From NCBI RefSeq assembly GCF_036924595.1, contig NZ_JAZHRV010000001.1, forward strand, positions 5,518,001 through 5,582,000: a stretch of DNA of 64,000 nt, given 5' to 3'. The DNA comes from Bradyrhizobium algeriense. GTDB taxonomy: Bacteria; Pseudomonadota; Alphaproteobacteria; Rhizobiales; Xanthobacteraceae. Position numbers and translations under genes: made by a program. A model generated the notes under the pieces. It saw only the letters and a program-made list of their open reading frames with translations. It did no database searches and was not told the DNA's origin. Of the stretch, positions 18,120 through 26,985 are shown in pieces. The number at the start of each line of letters is the position of its first letter. Within the stretch, counting starts at the first letter, position 1.

Positions 18120-19115
18120 ATGCAACTCGGCATGATCGGGCTCGGCCGGATGGGCGGCAATATCGTCCGCCGGCTGATGAACAACGGCCACACCGCCGTG
18201 GTCTACGACAAGGACGCAAGGGCGGTCGCCGGCCTCGCCGGCGAAGGCGCAACCGGCGCTGATACGCTGGAAGATTTCGTGGCCAAACTCGACAAGCCGC
18301 GGACCGCCTGGGTGATGCTGCCGGCAGGCAAGATCACCGAGGCGACCATCGAGGCATTGGCAAAGCTGATGCAGCCCGGCGACGTCATCATCGATGGCGG
18401 CAACACGTTCTGGCAGGACGATGTTCGCCGCGGCGCGGCGCTGAAGGCCAAGGGCCTGCATTATCTCGATGTCGGCACCAGCGGCGGCGTCTGGGGCATC
18501 GAGCGCGGCTATTGCATGATGATCGGCGGCGACAAGGCGGTGGTTGACCGGCTCGACCCGATCTTCAAGACGTTGGCGCCGGGCGTTGGCGACATCCCGC
18601 CCACATCCGGCCGCGAGGGCCGCGACCCGCGCGTTGAGCAGGGCTACATTCACGCCGGCCCGTCGGGCGCCGGACACTTTGTCAAGATGATCCACAACGG
18701 CATCGAATACGGCCTGATGCAGGCCTATGCCGAGGGCTTTGATATTCTGAAGAACGCCAATATCGAAGCGCTGCCGCCGGAGCACCGCTTCGCGTTCGAC
18801 ATCGCCGACATCGCCGAGGTGTGGCGGCGCGGCAGCGTGATCCCGTCCTGGCTGCTCGATCTCACATCCTCCGCGCTCGCGGAAAACCAGACGCTGGAGA
18901 ATTACTCCGGCTTCGTGGAGGATTCCGGCGAAGGCCGCTGGACCGTGAATGCCGCGATCGACGAGGCCGTGCCGGCGGAAGTGCTGACGGCGGCGCTCTA
19001 TGCACGCTTCCGTTCCCGCAAGGATCACACCTTTGCGGAAAAGATCCTGTCGGCAATGCGGGCCGGTTTCGGTGGCCACAAGGAGCCGCCGAAAAAACCT
19101 GACACGAAGGCCTGA
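18120..19115 (+). CDS. gnd: 6-phosphogluconate dehydrogenase, decarboxylating (short form)
   Basis: A 331-residue protein with an N-terminal NAD(P) Rossmann motif [14 protein letters not shown] and [11 protein letters not shown]. The substrate/catalytic region is [19 protein letters not shown] followed by [19 protein letters not shown], in which the lysine is the family's catalytic residue. At 331 residues it is the short GntZ/YqeC-like type rather than the 470-residue E. coli form; that group often prefers NAD. It oxidises 6-phosphogluconate to ribulose-5-phosphate and CO2. The gene starts 12 bp after tal-pgi and ends 6 bp before zwf. Confidence 0.92.
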   Translation: MQLGMIGLGRMGGNIVRRLMNNGHTAVVYDKDARAVAGLAGEGATGADTLEDFVAKLDKPRTAWVMLPAGKITEATIEALAKLMQPGDVIIDGGNTFWQDDVRRGAALKAKGLHYLDVGTSGGVWGIERGYCMMIGGDKAVVDRLDPIFKTLAPGVGDIPPTSGREGRDPRVEQGYIHAGPSGAGHFVKMIHNGIEYGLMQAYAEGFDILKNANIEALPPEHRFAFDIADIAEVWRRGSVIPSWLLDLTSSALAENQTLENYSGFVEDSGEGRWTVNAAIDEAVPAEVLTAALYARFRSRKDHTFAEKILSAMRAGFGGHKEPPKKPDTKA

Positions 19116-19121
19116 ACGGAC

Positions 19122-20633
19122 ATGGCGGTCGGTCAGACAGCACAGAAAAAACCCGATCCTTGCTCGTTCGTCATTTTCGGCGTGACCGGCGATCTCGCGC
19201 ACCGGCTGGTCGTGCCCGCGCTTTATAACCTCGCCGCCAGCGATCTGTTACCGGAGAGGTTCTGCCTGGTCGGCGTCGCTCGCAAGGGCATGACGGACGA
19301 CAAACTGCGCGACAGCCTGATGAAAGGCCTGCGCGAGTTCGCGACCCAGCCGGTGGACGACGCGGTTTCGCTGCGGCTGCTGCAATGCCTCACCTGCATC
19401 GAGGCCGATCCGAAAGATCCGCCGTCGTTCGATGCGATGAGCAAGCAGCTCGCCGAACTGGAAGCCGCGCGAAACACCGGCGGCAACCGGCTGTTCTATC
19501 TGGCGACCCCGCCCAACGCGTTCCTGCCGATCAGCCGCGAGCTTGGCCGCACCGGCATGCTGGCCGAGAACGGCGCGTGGCGGCGGCTGGTGGTGGAAAA
19601 GCCGTTCGGCACCGATCTCGTTTCGGCACGGGCGCTGAACAGCGAACTGCTCAAACTCGTCGATGAGCACGAGATCTACCGGATCGATCACTATCTCGGC
19701 AAGGAGACGGTGCAGAACATTTTGGTGCTGCGTTTCGCCAACGGCATGTTCGAGCCGATCTGGAACCGCAACCACATCGACCATGTTCAGATCACGGTCA
19801 ATGAACAGCTCGGCGTCGGTCACCGCGGTAGTTTCTACGACCAGACCGGCGCGCTGCGCGACATGGTGCCGAACCACCTGTTTCAGTTGCTGTCGCTGGT
19901 CGCGATGGAGCCGCCGATACGGTTCGACGCGCATTCGGTGCGCGCGGAAAAGGCCGATGTGCTCTCTGCGATCCAGGCCCAGAGCGAGGCAGAGGCGCTG
20001 CGGAATTCGGTGCGCGGCCAGTATCTGGCCGGCCGGATCGGCGATAGCCAGATCGAGGACTACCGGAAGATCGAGGACGTCGCAGCCGGCAGCACCACCG
20101 AAACCTATGCGGCGCTGAAGCTGATCATCGACAACTGGCGCTGGGCCGGCGTTCCCTTCTACCTGCGCACCGGCAAGGCGCTCGGCGTCAAGCGCACCGA
20201 AGTCGCGATCAAATTCAAGCAGGCTCCGTTCGCGATGTTCAACTGCACGCCGGTGGAAGCACTGGCGCAGAACTACCTCGTTATCGGCGTCGCGCCGAAC
20301 GAGGGAATTGCGCTGCAGTTCAACACCAAGGTGCCCGGACCCTCGATCCTGATCGACGGTGTCGAGATGAAGTTTCGCTACAAGGATTATTTCAAGGCGG
20401 AGCCCTCGACCGGCTACGAGACGCTGATCTATGACTGCATGATCGGCGACAATATCCTGTTCCAGCGCGCCGACAGCGTCGAGGCAGGCTGGAAGGCGGT
20501 GCAGCCGTTCATCGACGCCTGGAAGAAGGCGGGCGCCGAGGGCTTGCAGACCTACAAGGCCGGCAGCGAAGGGCCGGAGGACGCGAACGAACTGTTGAGG
20601 CGCGACGGCCGAAGCTGGCGAAAGCTCGGGTGA
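19122..20633 (+). CDS. zwf: Glucose-6-phosphate 1-dehydrogenase
   Basis: A 503-residue enzyme of normal length. The N-terminal Rossmann motif is FVIFGVTGDLAHR; the active-site signature RIDHYLGKETVQN contains the catalytic His and Lys. It oxidises G6P to 6-phosphogluconolactone with NADP. The next gene, pgl, starts 3 bp after its stop, which puts the two enzymes that make and hydrolyse the lactone side by side. Confidence 0.95.
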   Translation: MAVGQTAQKKPDPCSFVIFGVTGDLAHRLVVPALYNLAASDLLPERFCLVGVARKGMTDDKLRDSLMKGLREFATQPVDDAVSLRLLQCLTCIEADPKDPPSFDAMSKQLAELEAARNTGGNRLFYLATPPNAFLPISRELGRTGMLAENGAWRRLVVEKPFGTDLVSARALNSELLKLVDEHEIYRIDHYLGKETVQNILVLRFANGMFEPIWNRNHIDHVQITVNEQLGVGHRGSFYDQTGALRDMVPNHLFQLLSLVAMEPPIRFDAHSVRAEKADVLSAIQAQSEAEALRNSVRGQYLAGRIGDSQIEDYRKIEDVAAGSTTETYAALKLIIDNWRWAGVPFYLRTGKALGVKRTEVAIKFKQAPFAMFNCTPVEALAQNYLVIGVAPNEGIALQFNTKVPGPSILIDGVEMKFRYKDYFKAEPSTGYETLIYDCMIGDNILFQRADSVEAGWKAVQPFIDAWKKAGAEGLQTYKAGSEGPEDANELLRRDGRSWRKLG

Positions 20634-20636
20634 ACG

Positions 20637-21392
20637 ATGGCCGCGAACGACAACCGCCACGTAATCACGGTCACCGATCCAGCGGCGCTGGCGGCAACCG
20701 CCGCCGAACATCTGCTGGCCAGAACAGCCGCCAACAGCGGTCGCGTGGCGATCTGCCTGACTGGCGGATCGAGCCCGAAGCAGCTCTATCATTTGCTTGC
20801 GACCGACGCCTATCGAAGCCGGATCCCGTGGCAGCGCGTGCACTGGTTCATCGGCGACGAACGCTTCGTGCCGGCGGATGACCCGCTCAACAACATGAGC
20901 ATGGCGCGAACGGCCTTCCTGGACCGATGCGCGCCGGCGGCAAACATCCATCCGATTCCGACCGCGACCGCCGACCCAACCGACCCCGATCGGGGCGCCG
21001 CGCTTTACGAACAGGAGCTGCAATCGTTTTATGGCGCAGACACGCTTGATCACGCCAGGCCCCTGTTCGATCTCGTGCTGATGGGCGTCGGTCCCGACGG
21101 CCATACCGCGTCGCTGTTTCCCGGCGATGGCGCACTCGACGAGACCGCGCGCTGGGTCGTCGGCATAGCCAAAGCGAATGTCGAGCCGTTCGTGCCGCGG
21201 GTTACCCTCACGCTGCCCACCCTCGCCTCCTGCCGCGAAATGCTGTTCGAGGTTGCGGGCGCGGATAAGCGTGCGATCTTGACGCGGCTCTTCGCAGCCG
21301 AGAACCTGCCCGCCAACCGCGCGCGATCCACCGGCGAGACGGTCTGGTTGGTGGACCGGGCCGCGATTCCGGAGAATTTTGGTGGGCAGTAA
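20637..21392 (+). CDS. pgl: 6-phosphogluconolactonase
   Basis: A 251-residue member of the glucosamine-6-phosphate isomerase/6PGL superfamily. Diagnostic blocks are CLTGGSSPKQLYHLL, WFIGDERFVP and GVGPDGHTASLFPG. It hydrolyses the Zwf product. It sits directly after zwf and its last 11 bp overlap gntK. Confidence 0.94.
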   Translation: MAANDNRHVITVTDPAALAATAAEHLLARTAANSGRVAICLTGGSSPKQLYHLLATDAYRSRIPWQRVHWFIGDERFVPADDPLNNMSMARTAFLDRCAPAANIHPIPTATADPTDPDRGAALYEQELQSFYGADTLDHARPLFDLVLMGVGPDGHTASLFPGDGALDETARWVVGIAKANVEPFVPRVTLTLPTLASCREMLFEVAGADKRAILTRLFAAENLPANRARSTGETVWLVDRAAIPENFGGQ

Positions 21393-21903
21393 CACGCTTT
21401 GCGCGCTGGTGGTGATGGGCGTCTCCGGCTCGGGCAAGAGCACCATCGCCGATCATCTCGCTGGACGCCTCGGCTGGCGCTACGAGGACGGCGACAGGTT
21501 TCACCCGGCAAGCAACGTCGAGAAGATGAGCGCCGGCCATCCGCTGACGGACGAAGACCGCTGGCCGTGGCTGCAGGCAATTGCCGACGAGATCGACCGC
21601 CTCTCGGCCGCCGGTGAGCGCGCCGTCATCGCCTGCTCGGCGCTGAAGCGCGCCTATCGCGACGTCCTCGTGCACGGTCGCGACGATGTCCGCATCGTCT
21701 TTCTTGACGGAACGCAGGATCTGATCGCCGCCCGCCTTGCCAGCCGCCAGGGCCACTTCATGCCGCCGGGCTTGCTTGCCAGCCAGTTCAAGACACTGGA
21801 GCGGCCGGGCGCCGACGAGCGGCCGATCACGGTATCGATCGATGCGCCGGTCGAGCGAATCGTGGATGACATCGTCACTCAATTGAACCTGGTTCCCCAA
21901 TGA
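21382..21903 (+). CDS. gntK: Gluconokinase
   Basis: A protein of about 173 residues, the usual size of GntK-type gluconokinases. It has a P-loop VSGSGKSTIADHLA, DGDRFHP and the block GHFMPPGLLASQ. It phosphorylates gluconate to 6-phosphogluconate and so feeds the same pathway below Zwf. GTG 21382 is chosen because GGAG (21371-21374) lies 7 bp upstream; TTG 21379 is the alternative. It overlaps both neighbours. Confidence 0.9.
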   Translation: MGSNTLCALVVMGVSGSGKSTIADHLAGRLGWRYEDGDRFHPASNVEKMSAGHPLTDEDRWPWLQAIADEIDRLSAAGERAVIACSALKRAYRDVLVHGRDDVRIVFLDGTQDLIAARLASRQGHFMPPGLLASQFKTLERPGADERPITVSIDAPVERIVDDIVTQLNLVPQ

Positions 21904-22703
21904 CCCGCATTGCACTCGTTGTTTCCGACGTCGACGGCACCCTGTTGACGAAGGACAAGATCCTGACCGATGCCGCAAAGGCGGCCGTGCGCAAGCTGCA
22001 TGCGGCTGGCGTCGGCTTCACCATCGTCTCCAGCCGGCCGACCATCGGCATGGGTTTTCTGATCGAGCCGCTTTCGATCACGCTTCCCGTCGGCGCCTTC
22101 AACGGCAGCTCGATCGTCGACGACAAGCTCAGGCCGATCGAGCAGCATCTGATCGCCCCCGCCGTGGCCCAGCGCAGCCTCGACATGCTCGATGCGTTCG
22201 GCGTCGATATCTGGCTCTTCACCAATGAACGTTGGTACACGCGCAATCCCGACGGCGAATACGTCCCGCACGAAAAGCGGGCGATCAAGGCCGATCCTAC
22301 CATTATCCCGGATTTCACGCCGCATCTCGCCAGCGTCTGCAAGATCGTCGGCGCCAGTTCGGACGCGGCGCTGCTTAAGCGTTGCGAGGTGGCGATGCGG
22401 GAAGCCGTCGGGACGGAGGCGACCGCGGTCCGCTCGCAGACCTATTATCTCGACATCACGCCGCCCGGTCACGACAAGGGCACCTTCATGGACGCGATAA
22501 GCAGGCGGCTCGGCATCCCGGCCGCGGCGGTGGCGACCATCGGCGACATGGAGAATGATCTGCCGATGTTTGCCAAAAGCGGCGTTTCATTTGCAATGGG
22601 CAATGCGGCCGACGGCATCAAGCAGCACGCGACGCATGTGACCGAGAGCAACGAGCGCGATGGATTTGCGGCTGCGATCGAGATGGTGCTGCAGCTCGGA
22701 TAG
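21900..22703 (+). CDS. HAD-superfamily Cof-type sugar-phosphate phosphatase
   Basis: A 267-residue protein of the Cof/YidA group. Motif I is SDVDGTLLTKD, with both nucleophile and acid/base Asp. A long C2-type cap follows. Motif IV near the C-terminus is GDMENDLPMF. It begins with an ATGA overlap with gntK, so it is the last gene of the pentose-phosphate operon. It probably removes phosphate from a sugar phosphate in this pathway; the substrate cannot be told from sequence. Confidence 0.88.
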   Translation: MTRIALVVSDVDGTLLTKDKILTDAAKAAVRKLHAAGVGFTIVSSRPTIGMGFLIEPLSITLPVGAFNGSSIVDDKLRPIEQHLIAPAVAQRSLDMLDAFGVDIWLFTNERWYTRNPDGEYVPHEKRAIKADPTIIPDFTPHLASVCKIVGASSDAALLKRCEVAMREAVGTEATAVRSQTYYLDITPPGHDKGTFMDAISRRLGIPAAAVATIGDMENDLPMFAKSGVSFAMGNAADGIKQHATHVTESNERDGFAAAIEMVLQLG

Positions 22704-23146
22704 GATCTTTTTTGGAGCGTTTTCTGTGCAGATAAGTCTACGCAATCTACGTAAACTTGATTGCTATGCGAACCGGCATCCACCCCGGATCACGTCCGGG
22801 GGGCTTTCGCTCGAAAATGCCATGCTCCGCCGTATCAAGCCGACGTGAAGGATAAATCGGGGAATTCTCAAAGCCTTCGCGCGGCGAATCCGCTTCTGTT
22901 GGCCGGCACGATCGGCAAGCGCGAGCCGGTGTCCGACCGCCACCTCCTCCCATGAAGGCAGGTTCACCCCAGCCCGGGCCTGCCGCGGCGAAGTCGGGTG
23001 CCGGCTCGCGCGACTCGTCGAACATTTTCAAACAGCCGTAGGCTGGGCAAAGCGAAGCGTGCCCACCATCAAAAAGCACGATCGGTGATAGATGGCGGGC
23101 ACGGCGCTACGCGCCTTTGCCCACCCTACAGGTTGCGGGTCTACCG
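22704..23146. other. Repeat-rich intergenic region between convergent operons
   Basis: About 440 bp between the HAD gene and the convergent GH15 gene. It holds a degenerate palindromic repeat at 22714-22828 (ends GGAGCGTTTTC and GAAAATGCCATGCTCC) and a second repeat family at 23038-23129. The segment between them has no gene I can support. No clear hairpin-plus-T-run terminator is present. Confidence 0.5.
23038..23129. repeat. Palindromic intergenic repeat, family A (copy 1)
   Basis: It starts GTAGGCTGGGCAAAGCGAAG and ends CTTTGCCCACCCTAC, which is nearly its reverse complement, with a GC-rich internal pair. A second copy is at 40004-40089. It lies between convergent genes. Confidence 0.65.
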
Positions 23147-24946
23147 CTATTTCGAGCGTTGCTTCGCCGGCTTCTCGGTCGAGAGCTTCGTTGCACTCAA
23201 ATTATGCGCGGTATTGATCAGCGCGATGTGCGTCAGCGCCTGCGGGAAATTTCCGGTCTGGCGGCCGGCGGCCGTATCGTACTCCTCGGCCAGGAGGCCG
23301 AGATCGTTGGCGACCGCGACCACGCGGGTAAACAGCTCTTGCGCGCGGGCGAACTCGCCCGCCAGCACATAGGCGTCCGCCAGCCATAGCGTGCAGGCGA
23401 GGAACGCGCCTTCGGCCGGTTGCCGCTCCACTTCACGGGGATCATGCCGCAGCACAAATCCGTCGCGCATCAGGTGCTGTTCGACCGCGCCGAGCGTGCC
23501 GCGCACGCGGGGATCTTCCGGCGGCAGGAAACCGACCGACGGCAGCAACAGGATAGAGGCGTCGAGCATCTTTGAGCCATAGGACTCGACGAAGGAGTTT
23601 AGTTCGGGATCAAAACCCCTGGCGCAGACGTCGTGATGAATGGCGTCGCGCAGCACACGCCACTTCGTAAGCGGCGCCTTGAAGCCGAAAGTCTCCGCGC
23701 TCTTGATGCCGCGGTCGAACGCGACCCAGGTCATCACTTTCGAAGAGACATAGTGCTTGCCCGCGCCGCGGCGCTCCCAGATGCCGTGATCCGGCTGGTC
23801 CCACCGTCCGGCAAGGTGCTGCAGCACGGCGCATTCCATCGCCCAGCTGGTTTCATCCAGTTCGAGTTTTGCCACACGCCACTGGTGAAAGGCGTCGATC
23901 AGTTCGCCGTAGACGTCGAGCTGCAGTTGCGCATGCGCGGCGTTGCCGACCCGCACCGGCTTTGCGCCTTCGTAGCCGGGCAGCCATGTGGCCTCCCATT
24001 CCAGCAGGCGGCGCTGGCCCATGATGCCGTACATGATCTGCATGTTGGCAGGAGATCCCGCCGCCGCCCGCAACAACCAGCGGTGCCAGGCGGAAGCTTC
24101 CTCCGTGTAGCCAGAGTTCATCAGCGCCAGCAGCGTGAAGGTGGCGTCGCGCAGCCAGCAGAAGCGGTAGTCCCAGTTGCGCTGTCCGCCAAGCTTCTCC
24201 GGCAGCGACGTTGTCGGCGCGGCGACAATGCCGCCGGTCGGCGCATAGGTCTGCGCTTTCAGCGTGATCAAGGAGCGCATCACCAGGTCGCGGTACTCGC
24301 CCTCATAGGTGCAACGGCTGCCCCATTCGGTCCAGAACGCTTCGGTATCCTGCAAGGCATAGGCAGGATCGATCGGCTTGGGCACCGGTAGATGCGAAGG
24401 GCCGTAGGTGAGAACGAAGGGCACAGTGTCGCCCTCGCCGACCTCAAAATCGGCGACCGTCGTCAGGTCCTCACCGCGCGTTTCCACCGGGGTGCGCAAC
24501 ACCGTCATGTCCTGCCCGCAGATCGCGAGCAGCGCGGAGCCGTCCTCGCTCTTCTTGACCCAGGGAATGTCGATGCCGAAGCCGAAGCGGATCACAAGCT
24601 GCATGTGCATCCTGACCCGCCCGCGCACGCCGCGCACCAGCCGCACTACGTCGGAAGCGTTGCCGCGCGGCGGCATGAAGTCGACCAGCTCAACAGCGCC
24701 ATTCGCGGTCTCGAACCGCGTCTGCAGGATCAGGGTGTCGCCCCAATAGTTACGCGAGGTGCCGGTGACCTCCTCCACCGGCGCGATCAGCCAGCGGCCG
24801 TGCTTGTGCGTGCCGAGAAGGGCTGCAAAGCAGGCATCGGAATCGAAGGCCGGCCAGCACAGCCAGTCGATCGACCCGTCACGGCCGACCAGCGCCGCGG
24901 TCTCGCAATCGCCGATCAGCCCATAATCTTCGATCCGGCACGACAA
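23147..24946 (-). CDS. Glycoside hydrolase family 15 protein (glucoamylase/trehalase-like)
   Basis: A 599-residue soluble enzyme. It starts at TTG 24946 with the family beginning SCRIEDYGLIGDCETAALV, then DGSIDWLCWPAFDSDACF. The (alpha/alpha)6 catalytic domain carries NWDYRFCWLRDATFTLLAL and GIWERRGAGKHYVSSKVM, where GH15 members carry a catalytic Glu. No signal peptide is visible, so it acts in the cytoplasm. It could release glucose from glucan ends or hydrolyse trehalose; the bacterial GH15 trehalases share this layout. It follows malQ by 17 bp. The setting in a glycogen/trehalose island fits either activity. Confidence 0.85.
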   Translation of the reverse strand: MSCRIEDYGLIGDCETAALVGRDGSIDWLCWPAFDSDACFAALLGTHKHGRWLIAPVEEVTGTSRNYWGDTLILQTRFETANGAVELVDFMPPRGNASDVVRLVRGVRGRVRMHMQLVIRFGFGIDIPWVKKSEDGSALLAICGQDMTVLRTPVETRGEDLTTVADFEVGEGDTVPFVLTYGPSHLPVPKPIDPAYALQDTEAFWTEWGSRCTYEGEYRDLVMRSLITLKAQTYAPTGGIVAAPTTSLPEKLGGQRNWDYRFCWLRDATFTLLALMNSGYTEEASAWHRWLLRAAAGSPANMQIMYGIMGQRRLLEWEATWLPGYEGAKPVRVGNAAHAQLQLDVYGELIDAFHQWRVAKLELDETSWAMECAVLQHLAGRWDQPDHGIWERRGAGKHYVSSKVMTWVAFDRGIKSAETFGFKAPLTKWRVLRDAIHHDVCARGFDPELNSFVESYGSKMLDASILLLPSVGFLPPEDPRVRGTLGAVEQHLMRDGFVLRHDPREVERQPAEGAFLACTLWLADAYVLAGEFARAQELFTRVVAVANDLGLLAEEYDTAAGRQTGNFPQALTHIALINTAHNLSATKLSTEKPAKQRSK

Positions 24947-24963
24947 GGTGTTTCACCGCCTGA

Positions 24964-26913
24964 TCAGAGCGCCGCGCGCGACCGCTCATGTGTTGCCGCC
25001 TTGAGCGCGGTGACGTCGACCGTCGATGTCATATCCTCGAGCGGCACCGGAAGCCGCCGCCGCCAGTTCGGATGCTCGTTGACGGTGCCGGGAATGTTGG
25101 GCTGGTCGACCACCTCGAGCAGGTCCTCCAGCGAGACCGCGAGCAGCCGCGACTTGGTTCGCGCCAGGAAATTCGCCACCGAATAGAGATCGTTGCGGTC
25201 GATGGCGTGATGACGCAGCACGTCGTCCAGCATCGCAAGCGCATGCCAGCGCGCATCGTCGCTCTCGCCCGGATCGATGCCGAGCGAGCGCTTCAGCTTC
25301 AGATCGCCGAACGAGCGCCAGCCGGCATAGGTCGAGAGGTCGTGGGTGTTGAAGGTGACGAGCGCGTTGGTCAGGTAATGATCGATGTTGCGGAACGAGC
25401 CGGCATCGTCGCGCTCGAACATCATCACGAGATACGACCAGATGCCCCAATCGGCCATCTGGTCGCGAAAGCCTTCCGGCACGGTGCCGAGGTCTTCGCC
25501 GATCACGACGCAGCGATTCGCAACGCTTTCCAGCGCGGTCGCCGCCAGCAGCGCTTCGAACGGCATCTGCACATAGACGCCGTCGCGTGCGCTGAAGCCT
25601 TGCGGCACCAGATAGAGCCGCTTCAGCCCGAGCACGTGATCGAGACGGATGGCGCCGGCGTGGCGCATCGAGGCGCGCAGCATGTCGCGGTACGGCGCAA
25701 AGGACTCAAGCTCAAGCCCAACGGCGTTGAACCCGGCAAGGCCCCAGGTCTGGCCGGCGGTGTTGAGCGGATCGGGCGGCGCGCCGACGCCGAGATGACG
25801 TGAGATTGCGACCTGCTCGTTCCAGGCGTCGAACCCGTCGGCCTGCACGCCGACCGCGACGTCGAGATAGAGCCCGACCTTCAAACCGAGCCGCTTCGCC
25901 AGATCGGCGGCGGCCCCCAACTGCCGGTCGGCGGTCCATTGCACGAATTCGACGAACTCGATTTCGCCGGCGTCCTCACCCTGGCGCAACGCGTCGCATC
26001 CGGCGTCGTCCGGTTGCCGCCACTCTACCGGCCATTCCCACCACGGCTTGCCGAATTTGTGCCGGAGCACCTCGAAGCAGGCAAAGTGCGACAGCAAGGT
26101 GCCGCGTTCGGCGCGGAATTTCTCAAAATCCTGTTGGCGGGCCGGCTTGGCGTTGGCCTTGAAGGCAGCAAAGGCCCTGCGCAGCGCCCGCCACTTGAGG
26201 CCGGCGACGCTGACGTAATCGACGGCATCGCCTGCCCGCAATGGCGCCAGCGCCTCGCTTGTTTCTGAATCGGGCTGAAATTCGGGCAGCTTTTCGACGT
26301 CGATATAGAGCGCGTTGAGAAACAGCCGGCTGTTCGGCGAATACGGGCTGCAATCGTCCGGGCGATCGTCGAACAGGGTGTGCAGCGGATTGAGGCCGAC
26401 ACCGTCGGCGCCGAGATGATCGGCAAGCTCGATCAGGCTGGCGAGGTCGGTGAAGTCGCCCATGCCCCAGTTACGCGCGGAGCGGACGCCGTAAAGCTGG
26501 ACCGCGAGCAGCCAGCAGCGGTCGAACTCGCCGCCAAACGCCCTTTCCGGCGCCGAAATCAGCGGCACGTCCTCGGCGGTCGAGGCGTCGCTCACCTGAA
26601 GCCGGTAGGCGCCAGGCGGCAGGTCCCTGGGCCAGTCGATGGCATGATCGGAGCTCTCGCCCCTGGCGATAACACCCGATTCCGCAACGATTTTCCACTC
26701 CACCGGAAGCCTTGCGGTAGCCGGGAGCTCGGTTCGCGACGGCCGCCCGGACCGGACCACCACGGGGTGGCCGAGCAGCGGTCCCGGCGCCTGCGGTGGC
26801 AGCGCATCCAGGATAATTTTGAGCGCGGCGGCGTCCGTCACACGGCGGTGACCCTGACCGTCCAGGAACTCGGTCTGGATTCCCTGGGCTTTGGCTTGAG
26901 CAAAAAGGTCCAT
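24964..26913 (-). CDS. malQ: 4-alpha-glucanotransferase (amylomaltase)
   Basis: A 649-residue GH77 enzyme. Starting at ATG 26913 (MDLFAQAKAQGIQTEF) gives a natural N-terminus; the frame stays open further upstream but without similarity. Family blocks are NWGMGDFTDLASLIE, HADGVGLNPLH-type (GADGVGLNPLHTLFDDRPDDCSPYSPNSR in pieces), the catalytic region AIRLDHVLGLKRLYLVP and VIGEDLGTVPEGF. It transfers maltosyl and longer units between glucans. It is divergent from treS across 72 bp and is transcribed with the GH15 gene. Confidence 0.92.
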   Translation of the reverse strand: MDLFAQAKAQGIQTEFLDGQGHRRVTDAAALKIILDALPPQAPGPLLGHPVVVRSGRPSRTELPATARLPVEWKIVAESGVIARGESSDHAIDWPRDLPPGAYRLQVSDASTAEDVPLISAPERAFGGEFDRCWLLAVQLYGVRSARNWGMGDFTDLASLIELADHLGADGVGLNPLHTLFDDRPDDCSPYSPNSRLFLNALYIDVEKLPEFQPDSETSEALAPLRAGDAVDYVSVAGLKWRALRRAFAAFKANAKPARQQDFEKFRAERGTLLSHFACFEVLRHKFGKPWWEWPVEWRQPDDAGCDALRQGEDAGEIEFVEFVQWTADRQLGAAADLAKRLGLKVGLYLDVAVGVQADGFDAWNEQVAISRHLGVGAPPDPLNTAGQTWGLAGFNAVGLELESFAPYRDMLRASMRHAGAIRLDHVLGLKRLYLVPQGFSARDGVYVQMPFEALLAATALESVANRCVVIGEDLGTVPEGFRDQMADWGIWSYLVMMFERDDAGSFRNIDHYLTNALVTFNTHDLSTYAGWRSFGDLKLKRSLGIDPGESDDARWHALAMLDDVLRHHAIDRNDLYSVANFLARTKSRLLAVSLEDLLEVVDQPNIPGTVNEHPNWRRRLPVPLEDMTSTVDVTALKAATHERSRAAL

Positions 26914-26985
26914 TCGGCACGTACTTTGCACGCAAACATCAAACCGATGTCGCGAAATTGTCCAATTAGGGGAAGGAGATAGACG
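26914..26985. promoter_or_regulatory. Divergent malQ/treS control region
   Basis: Only 72 bp separate the malQ ATG and the treS GTG, so both promoters must lie here or inside the genes. It is AT-richer than its flanks. A strong AAGGAG site (26973-26978) precedes GTG 26986 by 7 bp. On the minus strand TTGGAC is followed 18 bp later by TGATGT. No firm promoter can be named. Confidence 0.4.
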
